Shown here one piece after another: positions 10,435 to 18,737 of a stretch of 30,900 bases of DNA. A program made the translations under genes and the position numbers. Numbering within the stretch: position 1 is the stretch's first letter; every line of letters begins with the position of its first letter. The notes under the pieces were generated by a model that was given only the letters and a program-made list of their open reading frames with translations, was not told the DNA's origin and searched no databases. Source of the stretch: Cyanophora paradoxa (lineage: Eukaryota > Glaucocystophyceae > Cyanophorales > Cyanophoraceae); assembly GCA_004431415.1 (NCBI GenBank), contig QPMI01000070.1:1-30900 (forward strand). Direction: 5' to 3'.

Positions 10435-10770
10435 CGAACCGAGCGCCGCCGTCTTTGGAGCCTTGCTGGTGCGTGGTCGAACGAGTACCCCCGGCAGGAA
10501 GTTCCCCCCGGGCAAAGCCGCCGGGGCAAAGTCGCCGGGGCAAAGTCGCCGGAGCACTGTCGCGGTTTCCGGAGCGCCGGATCTGGAGCTGTGTTCTGCT
10601 AGCGTCCGAAGTGCTGTCGGCGGGGCAAGCGGTCAAAGTGCTGTCGGCGTGGAAGCGTGGCACGTGGCGCTCGAAAAGGTGCGCCGGATGCCTTCTTTCC
10701 GCATGCGCACCCATATATAGCGGCCTTGCGCGTGCGTCCGTGCGGCCTCCCTTGACAGTAGCGTCTCTCA
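10435..10770 (+). repeat. Dispersed module R1, copy 3
   Basis: This shorter copy lacks the CTAG-rich block of copies 1 and 2. It keeps GAGCGCCGCC, the GGGGCAAAGTCGCC array, both GTGCTGTCGGCG boxes, the CACGTGG stretch and the TTGACAG end. It sits directly before the interrupted ORF at 10,773. Confidence 0.75.
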
Positions 10771-10772
10771 GG

Positions 10773-10892
10773 ATGAATGCACACGAGGAGACGAAACGCA
10801 AACTCGAAGAGAGCGAACAGGAGGTTGATTATGAGCTTGAGACGGAGGAAAGCGGCCCGGCGCGTGCGGAGAAACGTGCGCGAGACACATAG
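10773..10892 (+). pseudogene. Short host ORF (M-N-A-H-E-E-T-K-R family), copy 2, interrupted by the virus
   Basis: It starts right after R1 copy 3 and matches the start of the ORF at 7,303. It is highly charged (K-L-E-E-S-E-Q-E then E-K-R-A-R-D-T). The frame closes after 39 codons with a TAG at 10,890-10,892. That TAG lies inside the 28-bp inverted repeat marking the change to AT-rich viral DNA, so the ORF appears cut by the insertion: the stop belongs to the junction sequence, not to the host gene. Confidence 0.45.
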
Positions 10893-11167
10893 TAAAATGC
10901 GGAGTTTTAACCCTCGGCTTAATCTTAATTGATTTTGTTGATATATCTCGTATATTCTATTTCAATCAATCGATAATCTGTGTATATCTTATCGAATATT
11001 CAATTATTTCGATTATTTGTATTCTTTTCGATATTTTATCGTAAATTTCTCTTATTTTCCGATTAGTCTTACTGAGTTAATCGATAATCTGTATATATTT
11101 CCGAATAATATAACTGAATCTCAATTAGATCTTGCCTCTGGTTAAAACTCCGCATTTTACTATGTGT
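10885..11167. repeat. Perfect 28-bp inverted repeat at the host/virus junction
   Basis: The left arm 10,885-10,912 (starting ACACATAGTAAAATGCGG) is the exact reverse complement of 11,140-11,167. They enclose 227 bp of AT-rich DNA in which the phrase AATCGATAATCTGT(GT)ATAT occurs twice (about 10,966 and 11,079). GC content falls sharply inside the left arm. Within the arm, AGTAAAATG... starts with AG, as Polinton termini do. I see no target-site duplication directly flanking the pair. It could be a hairpin viral terminus, a solo non-autonomous element, or two overlapping element ends. Confidence 0.8.
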
Positions 11168-11420
11168 GATTGGTCTAAAAGTTAATTGATTTAATCGATA
11201 TTATATTCATGTACTTTCTCGATTAAATTTAATTAAATTTAAATTCATTTAATCGGAAATATATCGCTTAACTCGATTAAGATCCATATTAGATTCATTT
11301 GTTTAATAAAACAAATAGATCTCTTATTGAATCCAATCGTAATTATACATGAAACTTATATGATTTATCATTGTTTTATTGAGTCTAAGGGGGACCCTTA
11401 GGAATTTAATGAATAATTGG

Positions 11421-11511
11421 GTGTCACAGGTGTCACAGGTCCATCCCATCGAAAGGGAAAATCACTCTTTATAGGGCTTGAGCTGGGATAAACCTGTGAC
11501 ACCTGTGACAC
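11421..11511. repeat. Dyad element, copy 1 (20-bp inverted arms)
   Basis: Left arm 11,421-11,440 reads GTGTCACAGGTGTCACAGGT. Right arm 11,492-11,511 is its exact reverse complement. Each arm is itself a doubled GTGTCACAG word. The 51-bp centre begins CCATCCCATC and ends with GCTGGGATAA, so the pairing partly extends inward. A close relative lies at 21,126-21,215 downstream of the primase-helicase gene. A replication or protein-binding site is possible; nothing in the sequence settles the role. Confidence 0.85.
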
Positions 11512-12362
11512 ATACCATATTCAGTAAGGACCTCTTATATTGTGAAAATCTCAGTGTTAGTTGGTGTAGTTGATTCAAAAAATGCATTTTATACTCTGAT
11601 TCATTGTTATTTCCTGTGAAATTTGAGTCAACTCAACCCACTTAGTCAACCCTTGCATTGAATTCGTAACAAAATCCATATACTATTACTACTTTTACGA
11701 TTAATATGAGTCAACCTTGAGTCCACTTTAATATAAATATTATATAATAGGGGGAATCAAGGGGAGATGCTTACTAAATGCAGTGTTAGATTGATGGGAT
11801 CATAGATGGGATCACAGTTATCGAAGCAATATAATATAGTTGAATATTCGATATCATAAGTTGATCGAAACGATAAGTATATGGTTATAAATCGCGATTT
11901 TTGAGTTATAATCGAATTTAATCGAATTAATTTTGAATTTCAAAACTCGCTTTAATCGTAATAGCGATCTATACACATTGAGATTCGTATATGTGATTGC
12001 AAGTTATTGTTATGTATGATATATGTGATTATATTCGACCGTCAGTGCATCGATTTGATAACTTGCTAGTGATCTATATTAAAAACTCACGTTTAATGGA
12101 TTTTAATCGAATTTATAATCAAAATTCAAAATCGGTTTCATCGCGATTTGGAGTTACAGTTAGTGAAATTCCGATATGGCTCATAAGCGCTGTGACCGCC
12201 TTGAAATGCTCGATTTTATGACGTTTAAGCGCATCGATTTGATAAGTTGGTGTTGAGATATCGTAGCAAACGTTAATATTGATTTTCTAGACGGGTACAG
12301 CATTAATCTAGAAAAAACCGCGTTTTTTTTTACTTTTCAAGTTTCACGGCGAACGAAGTAAA

Positions 12363-12427
12363 GGTTCCCGAGCGGATTTGAACCGCGTAGTTTTGAGTCA
12401 GAAATCAAGCTCTCTATTCTCTGAGCC
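12363..12427 (-). other. Degenerate tRNA-like sequence
   Basis: On the minus strand there is a D-arm-like segment (TGGCTCAG...TAGAGAGC), an anticodon-arm-like segment with an 8-base loop, and a T-arm with a perfect B-box (GGTTCAAATCC). The 7-bp acceptor stem cannot form: the 3' side CGGGAAC has no complement upstream. I read it as a tRNA relic or tRNA-derived pol III promoter, not a working tRNA. Confidence 0.4.
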
Positions 12428-12683
12428 AAAAACGGCTTACCACCAAGTCGACTCCTGGCTAGTGTTTCACCAAGTCTACTATGGCAAGTGACTTTTGCAT
12501 CTTCAAACTGTTATATCTCATCACCAGATCATCAAAACGCAACGTTCTGCATATCGCTGTGAAGCGCTTGATAAGATCTACAAGACTATGTGTATATCAT
12601 GTGCATATATGTATATCAGTCATACATATATTTGGAAAAAACGAGTTTTTGCCTAGCAAACTAGCTAGTTTTGGTCCTTTCTC

Positions 12684-14043
12684 TTAGTGTTCTCTGAGGT
12701 TTAGGGCTGTATATGACTCCTTAGTAGTCTGAAAGTCATTATACCATCTCTGGCTATTAACCTCAGAAAGTTTCTGTGTCCCTGCTATAGTGAGCTTTTT
12801 GAGTTCCCTGTTAACTTTCCCAGCCTTCTCCTTTCTAGCCTCTATCAAAGGCTTATCTGGGACTTCATTAGCAGCTTCTATGCTTCTCTCCTTATAGCAG
12901 CATCAGCCCTGGCTTCCTCTTTAGCTTGCTCCAAGGCATCCACTGTAGGGGTTTCTAGATATTCAACTGCATTCACAGGCAACAGCTCATGGAAAGCAAA
13001 CCTGTTTTCTATGATCTCACCAGTGGACTCCTTAGCTTAAACTTAAAGCCTTCCCTACTATCAACAGTGTAAACCATCCTAGACCAATTGTTACCCTGTT
13101 TAGCAAAGGGGTTCTTCTCAACTTTCACTCTAACAAACATGCCAGGCTGCATGGTATCAAGGTAAGCTATTGATTTCTTGAATCTTTCATCTTCTAATCC
13201 CACTATATACCTATAATGCTCCTCTGTAGTTTCGCCTGGCTTCATCTTAGTAGCTGAGTGAACTGTATTATTGTAATTATACTCAATATCACCTAACACA
13301 TCAAAGAATCTAGCTGTGTTATTAGCTATGCAATAGTTTGTGATCAGTCTCTTAATCTGCTTGTTAAAGGCTTCAATTCGACCTTGGCTTCTATGGTCAG
13401 CAGTTCCACTCACTTGGTGTTCTATGAATTTACTAGATAAATACTCCTGGAATATTCGATTTTGGAATTCACTCCCAGCATCTGATTGAACTTTTACTAT
13501 GGGTCTTGCCACTCTCATTTCAAGCTGTTTAAATGCAGCTAATGTAGTGAGAGCTGATTTATCCCTTATAGGTATGATATACCCAGTTCTCAGTGTAGAT
13601 TCCATTGCAGTCATAAAGGTATCATAGCCATTGTTTTGTTTCTTATAAGCTGGGAAAAAGAGCAAATCAATCACATAGGTATCAAGGGGTTGCCTAATTG
13701 GGACCATGGGATCTCTCTTCCTAGATATAGCAGGTGCATTGATCTGAACAACTTCTTGTTTTTTATAGAACTCTTGCAACTGCTTATAGGATTCATCAGG
13801 TAACTCAGCCCTCATAGCTTGAAGCCCTTTGTAACCAGTTCTCACATCATAGAATCTCTTGGCAATCTTGCTGGTTTCTTTCACTGCAATAGCAACTGGG
13901 ATCTCTACTGGGACAAGCTCTTTCATCTCTGACTTTTTTACAATTCGAGATTCTCCCTTTTCCTCCTTGGGAACTGTGATAGGCAGTAGGTTACCTTGTA
14001 GTTGCTCAGTGGTTCTCCTAACTATTCTTCCAGTTGCTGGCAT
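12684..14043 (-). pseudogene. Retroviral-type (rve) integrase, C-terminus frameshifted
   Basis: DDE integrase that would insert the viral genome into host DNA. The intact N-terminal 344 codons contain the whole RNase H-like core: D126 (Y-V-I-D-L-L), D188 (Q-S-D-A-G-S-E-F) and E224 (Q-G-R-I-E-A-F-N), with exactly 35 residues between the last two, as in the Polinton/Mavirus and retroviral families. The frame stops at 13,009, but the next frame continues the expected SH3-like tail (S-T-G-E-I-I then F-H-E-L-L-P-V) and, after a second shift near 12,880-12,895, runs to TAA at 12,684 with a Lys/Glu-rich end. There are thus two single-base breaks (about 13,030 and 12,890). The catalytic domain is unaffected. 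The start codon lies 3 bp after the polymerase stop, so the two genes look co-transcribed. Confidence 0.9.
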
Positions 14044-14046
14044 CTC

Positions 14047-17000
14047 TTAATTAAAAGGAACAGAATTAATACCATCTGGTAAGATGTATCTCTTTGCATC
14101 AAAGCAGTTTAGGGCAACCCTTCTACTCACAGTGTCTATTATTGTGTGATCTGCCCTTCTTTTCTGCTTTGCAGTCACAGTCTTGCTGATACCTGCAAAT
14201 AAACACTGTTTAAAATCATTAAATTGGAGTTCCTCAGTTGAAGTCCAGAGAGCTTACTCCTCTCAATCTCAGCAGTTCTGAAACTGTAAACTTTAGCTCT
14301 CAGACCCACATACTCCAATATAGCAGAGCCAGGCATTTCATTTTTGTATTTACCTGGGGTCATTCTGGAATCACCTCCAAGGTCTAATGCATAGGATATA
14401 TTCTCTATATCTTTTTGTAGGGTCTTAGATTCGATATATAGACAAAAGGAGTCAGTATCATGGAATAGTAACTTTGCTTTTGTCCATTGGGACCTTACAG
14501 TATCATAGAAGAACTTGTAGTTATGCAGTTTGGCTGCATCCAGAACATAAGCCCCAATAGCAACTGGCTTATCTAGCTTCACATGCTTTGTGTAAAACTC
14601 AAAGGCAACTGCTTTTTCGTTTATGGGACTTGTTGATTTCACCAATGGGGAGGCTGCATATTTCATAAACAGTTTCTCACTGTTTGCAATCTTAACCACA
14701 GATCTACCTCTGCAAGATTCAATGCATTTCCCATAGATTGAGTTATTCATGAGTTTATAGAAATCAGCCTCGAATTTATTCACTGCTTTCCTTCTCATCT
14801 CAGTATTCAGCTCAATGTAGGGTTTCATTACAGGAGCCACAGTAAATGATAGGACCCTGTGAACCTTCTTTAGTTTCACCCCTTTGTCCAACAGATACTG
14901 TAGAAGAGGCTCAGAAATCACATAGTTGGTCACAGAACCAAAGGTTGCAGTTAGCTTAGGGGTCTTATCAAGCTCTTCTCCTGAGAGATCTAATAGGCTC
15001 TTTTGATATTGTGATAATTCTGCATATTCTACTATTTTCTTGTTAATAATTAGGGGAAATCACTGTGGTCTAGATATAGCCTAATTGGGTAATCCAGATC
15101 AACTTCCAGGAAACTGGATCTGTTATCTTGTGGGTTGAATTCGGTCTCCCATCTAAAATCACCAACTGGGATTGGCTGACTCAAACAGTAGCCATACAAG
15201 TTGTTAGCATCAAACAGCATTATATGGGAGTTCTCACCATCAGCCTCAGCATACCTACAAGGCATTGTTGCAAAGCCACCCCTGATTCCCCTCTCAACAA
15301 ATTCGTATTGCTCTACATCACTTATAAGCTCTATTTTTGCCTTGGTGGTCCTAAGCATAGCATCCCAAGATAACCCAGGTGCAGATACATAATGAACTGG
15401 GTCCAATCCATATACTGAGTGTGAAAGCCTTCTGAAAGCCTGGAATTTGCTCATTAACTCATCTACATCAGCAGCCCCAAAGTCCATAAAATTACTTGCA
15501 TCAATGAACTTGTAAAGACCCCATTGCAATGAAAGGTATTGATCAAAGTTTTTCGAAAGGATTTCGATTCGCTTTTTATCACCCATGCCTGCTATTTTTC
15601 TGAAAATGAATGTCCCACAGTCATCCATTTGGTCAACAACCACTGCTACTTTTGTTTGCTTTGAGATTCTCCTATGGAGATTGCAGTTTCTGCATGCAGG
15701 TGCAATGTAATTACCTGTGTGGTGATCATGATCCCTGCATTTGAAGTTTTCCTTGGTGAACCTCTCACTGCAAAGGTAACAGTGTTTGGTAGCTCTGTAA
15801 ATAGCCTTTTGCTCATCTGTGAGTTCATTCATGGGAATATTGGTGAACAGGAAATCGATTAGCTCTCTTGCTTTGGACTCCAAGCATTCAAACAGACCTC
15901 CCATTGGATCCTGACCCTCAAATCGAAACTCCTGAACATCTGCCCCAGTGACTATTCTAATGTTGACTGCTGAGACTTCCCTCTTGGATTTCGATGCATC
16001 AATGGGATGCTTCTATGTTCAATCTTGCAGTAAACCACAACAGGAAGCCAGACAGTTTTCCTGAGGTTTTTCAGTCCAAACTCTATTGTGGTGTCAGGCT
16101 TAGGGGTGATTCCCTTTGAGAGTCTCCAATCAATGCATCTGTTTGAGTCCACATGAGCAGTGAGTTTAGCCTCAGACCTGAATCGAGATAAGCATGTATC
16201 ACAGTAGTGTAACTTTTGATCCTTGGTTTTATCAAGGGCAACTCTGAGAAGTCTTGAAAGGGACATGATAGTAATATAGTGACCATTCCCTTCATCATCA
16301 TGAATGAGCATTAGATTAATCTTTTGCTTTCTGCCTGGGTTGCTGGATTGATGTAGGGGATATATAACATCTCCATCCATTCCAAATATGTTTATGCTGA
16401 TGCCTGCATTTTGAGATTCGAATTTATCAATGATTTCAGCATCACAAGGAACAGGGAATGGGATATTGTCGAAATTGAGAGCCAAAGGATTGTATGTGGT
16501 TGGTGAGTATTTCCATTTGCGATATTGTGTAAGCTCACTTCTCTTGTGGGAATTTACATCTTTCCTATGGATCCATGCCAAAATGGCATTTTCAAAGCAA
16601 GAATCATCAATATTTCGAATATTCACTGTGGCTCTCTTGGCTGCAATTGATTCTGGTGTTTTAACATAGCAGCCACCAGTTGGGGCATAACTCATAATAG
16701 CAACTCTTAGCATTTCGATTCTCTCCAATCGATAGCTATCAACAACATTCATCTGTTCCTGACACATTTGGGCTGCTTTATTCAGCTCAGTTCGAATATT
16801 TCTCGATTTGGTTAATACAAAATAATCGCTGTAAATGTATTTCGATATCCAAACCTGTGGATTGCTGACTTTTACGAACTTGCAGATAAACGACAAGCGA
16901 ACTTTGATTGCCCTGAATTGATCCAGACTATCTCTTAAACGTTTTGGTAGAGAGGTTGCAATTCTATCTAAATATTCAATCACATCTACCACAACTTCCC

Positions 17001-17289
17001 TTCTGGCTCTGTATGTGAGCCAGCGATATAATTCATTCATGGCTGTTCCATCTTCTGCCTCTGGTTCTATTTGCCTCAGGCGATCGAGTTCATCAAGAGT
17101 CTCAACTTTGTCATAGAGGTTATTGGCTTTTCTGGTTAATTTTGCTAAAGTGGGTCTGCCCCTTGAAATAAATCCGATTTCCCGGTCATATTCAGCCTCT
17201 GTGATTTCATGGGCTGCATACAGTGTTCCCAGTAATCCCATAAGTTCCCATTTCTTCTCTCTAATGAGTCTGTTGCTAATTCGGGGCAT
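14047..17289 (-). pseudogene. Protein-primed family B DNA polymerase, in four frame pieces
   Basis: Replicative polymerase of the Polinton/Mavirus type, about 1,080 codons. Piece 1 (17,289-15,952) carries a typical N-terminal region (I-D-D-S-C-F-E-N-A-I-L-A-W), a C2H2-like finger (C-D-T-C...H...C) and the start of the exonuclease. Piece 2 (15,904-15,050) has an endonuclease VII-like zinc motif (C42-x2-C45, H-D-H-H-T-G, C71-x2-C74) and motif A, D-A-N-N-L-Y-G. Piece 3 (14,933-14,175) has motif B, K-L-M-N-N-S-I-Y-G, and motif C, H-D-T-D-S. The C-terminus continues in another frame to TAA at 14,047. Breaks lie near 16,000, at the G4 run 15,053-15,056, and near 14,240-14,260; the sequence between pieces continues in another frame at each. 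Polymerase motifs are intact. Exonuclease motif I looks changed (K-I-E where D-x-E is expected). Confidence 0.92.
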
Positions 17290-17354
17290 AGTTCCTAACT
17301 TGTTCCTACTAAAAGGGGAGGTTTTAAATGGGGAATTCTGAACACAAAATTTGA

Positions 17355-17398
17355 TGAAAACTACTTAAAGAAATATCTTCTATATATATAAAAGGACA
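17355..17398 (+). promoter_or_regulatory. Shared upstream motif of viral replication-side genes, copy 1
   Basis: ACTACTTAAAGAAATATC followed by TTCTATATATATA lies just before the ATG at 17,399. Almost the same block precedes the primase-helicase, and a shorter version precedes the ORF at 18,271. The TCTA core in AT-rich context resembles the Mavirus/CroV promoter motif as I know it; that link is inference. Confidence 0.7.
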
Positions 17399-18214
17399 AT
17401 GGCAGAGAAGAAATCGTATTGCCTGGAAAAGCTCAAAGCGGCTTTAATGTTGCTTTGTGGATCTGATAACTTCAATGATTATGTTGCTCTTGGAAGTAAC
17501 AGGAAACCGCTCCCTCTTTGGGCAAAGCTTGCAAAATATGGATTAAGTGACTATGACCTGCCTCCAGAGTCTGAGCATTGCGCCTGTGATCATCCAATTA
17601 AAGAGCAATGCTATATTCTGCATGTTAATAAAAAGATTGTGGTCATTGTTGGGAATTGCTGCATTTTACGATTTATTCCGAAGGGTGCCAGAGGTCAAGA
17701 TATATGTGAAAGATGTGGAGATCGGCATAAAAACCGAAAGGATAATTTCTGTAATAAGTGCAGAATCGCTTTAAAGCAAGAAGAACTGGAAAGAAAAAGA
17801 GAACTTGAAAAACAAGAGGAAGCTCGAAAGAGGCAGCTTGAATTAGAAGAAAGAGAGCGAAGAGAGAGAGAATTAGAACAAGAAAGAGCAAGGAATAAAC
17901 ATGCAGTTAATCTTTTCCTGATTTGGTGCAACCAATTTATTCCGAAAATGGATAATCTTCGCAGAGATGATATAGAGAGGTTCAGAGAGGGCAGATCTGC
18001 ATTGATTGAAATGTATGCAGAACTCAGTACAACAAATACATTGGTTGCTGGGTTTCAGGTGCCTTATCTTAAAAAAGATATCGCAAAAGGATTAGATTGC
18101 AGATGGAATAAGGACAAGAAAACATGGGAGACCTTGGAAATCGAACCATTTGTAGCATTGCTAGGTAAGCATTTCAAACTTATGTATATTGAGCGATTTG
18201 GACAAAGAGGTTAG
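17399..18214 (+). CDS. Zinc-binding coiled-coil protein with DUF5710-like C-terminus
   Basis: Intact 271-codon gene. Residues 61-88 form a Cys cluster (C61-A-C63-D-H ... C71 ... V-G-N-C87-C88) of a type seen in proteins of giant viruses. A four-Cys knuckle follows (C103-x2-C106 ... C118-x2-C121). Residues 122-167 are an unbroken Glu/Arg/Lys/Leu coiled coil. Near residues 222-250, P-Y-L-K-K-D-I-A-K-G-L followed by R-W-N-K-D-K-K-T-W resembles the small DUF5710 domain. It is the first of four plus-strand genes beside the replication proteins, and a role in nucleic acid handling or regulation is likely but unproven. The start is set by the upstream motif ending 8 bp before the ATG. Confidence 0.75.
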   Translation: MAEKKSYCLEKLKAALMLLCGSDNFNDYVALGSNRKPLPLWAKLAKYGLSDYDLPPESEHCACDHPIKEQCYILHVNKKIVVIVGNCCILRFIPKGARGQDICERCGDRHKNRKDNFCNKCRIALKQEELERKRELEKQEEARKRQLELEERERRERELEQERARNKHAVNLFLIWCNQFIPKMDNLRRDDIERFREGRSALIEMYAELSTTNTLVAGFQVPYLKKDIAKGLDCRWNKDKKTWETLEIEPFVALLGKHFKLMYIERFGQRG

Positions 18215-18230
18215 AGAACAAAAAATGATT

Positions 18231-18262
18231 TAAAGAATTCTCTATATATATTAAGAGAGACA
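18231..18262 (+). promoter_or_regulatory. Shared upstream motif, copy 2 (short form)
   Basis: TTTAAAGAATTCTCTATATATATTAAGAG precedes the ATG at 18,271 and matches the blocks before 17,399 and 18,738, with the middle spacer shortened. Confidence 0.55.
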
Positions 18263-18270
18263 GAGGAAAA

Positions 18271-18525
18271 ATGCCACTCAGTGAAGCCCAGAAGAGAGCT
18301 ATGAAGAGATACCAGCAAACTGAAAAAGGTAAGGCTCAAATCAAAAAGTTTAACGAAAAAATAGCCACACAGCTTAGAGATCTATATCAAACCGATGATA
18401 CCTATAGAGCAATGAAAATAGCAAGTTCATGTCAGCGAAAGTATGCAGCCAATGCAGTCTGCTTTGTCAAGTATTTGTATGATGTCCCTTACTCAAATAG
18501 AGGGAGAAAATTGAAACATGTCTAA
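18271..18525 (+). CDS. Small basic protein, 84 residues, unknown
   Basis: Intact ORF with its own upstream TTTAAAGAA...TCTATATATA block. It is Lys/Arg-rich throughout, with M-K-R-Y-Q-Q-T-E-K-G-K near the N-terminus and S-N-R-G-R-K-L-K-H-V at the end. No signal peptide or membrane segment is seen. The opening (A-Q-K-R-A-M-K-R-Y) resembles the style of the small basic protein encoded at 21,594-21,839, but I cannot call them homologous. Its position between the zinc protein and the primase-helicase suggests DNA binding; this is inference. Confidence 0.6.
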   Translation: MPLSEAQKRAMKRYQQTEKGKAQIKKFNEKIATQLRDLYQTDDTYRAMKIASSCQRKYAANAVCFVKYLYDVPYSNRGRKLKHV

Positions 18526-18680
18526 ATTATTTTTCCCAGCATATTACTAGGCTGGGGATATGCTGTTTATTCGCTGAAATACCCATTCATCCTTTTTGTA
18601 TCTAAACCACTCGATATATCATGTGGATAAATTTCGTAGGGATACTTTCTCGATTTCCAACAAAAAATGATTGGGGGACC
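18526..18680. other. Intergenic gap with a terminator-like hairpin
   Basis: CCCAGCATAT...ATATGCTG at about 18,536-18,564 can form a short hairpin just after the stop at 18,525. Nothing else is recognised. Confidence 0.35.
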
Positions 18681-18725
18681 CAAAACTACTTAAAGAAAAA
18701 TCTTCTATATATATAAAAGGGACCC
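18681..18725 (+). promoter_or_regulatory. Shared upstream motif of viral replication-side genes, copy 3
   Basis: ACTACTTAAAGAAAAATC followed by TTCTATATATATAAAAGG, nearly identical over ~38 bases to the block before 17,399. It lies upstream of the primase-helicase ATG at 18,738. Confidence 0.7.
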
Positions 18726-18737
18726 CGATCGCTGAAA

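Larger units (their letters stand above)
11168..12683. other. AT-rich terminal region of the integrated virus
   Basis: There is no convincing gene. The stretch is rich in TTAATCGA/TCGATTAA words. A GCATCGATTTGATAA(C/G)TTG phrase occurs near 12,047 and again near 12,230, and GAGTCAAC words repeat at 11,620-11,720. It also holds the dyad element (11,421-11,511) and a tRNA-like relic (12,363-12,427). The position and repeats fit a viral terminal (inverted) repeat region. The other terminus is outside the window, so this cannot be tested here. Confidence 0.5.

Noticed and set aside
11997-12687. ORFs at 11,997-12,221 (+) and 12,481-12,687 (+) as viral genes
   Set aside because: Their translations are low-complexity and Ile/Arg/Ser-rich without domains. 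They lie in the repeat-rich terminal region, and the second overlaps the hidden end of the integrase gene on the other strand.
14047-17289. Spliceosomal introns as the reason for the polymerase frame breaks
   Set aside because: The coding sequence continues in the new frame with essentially no bases skipped, so there is no room for introns; one break sits in a G4 run.
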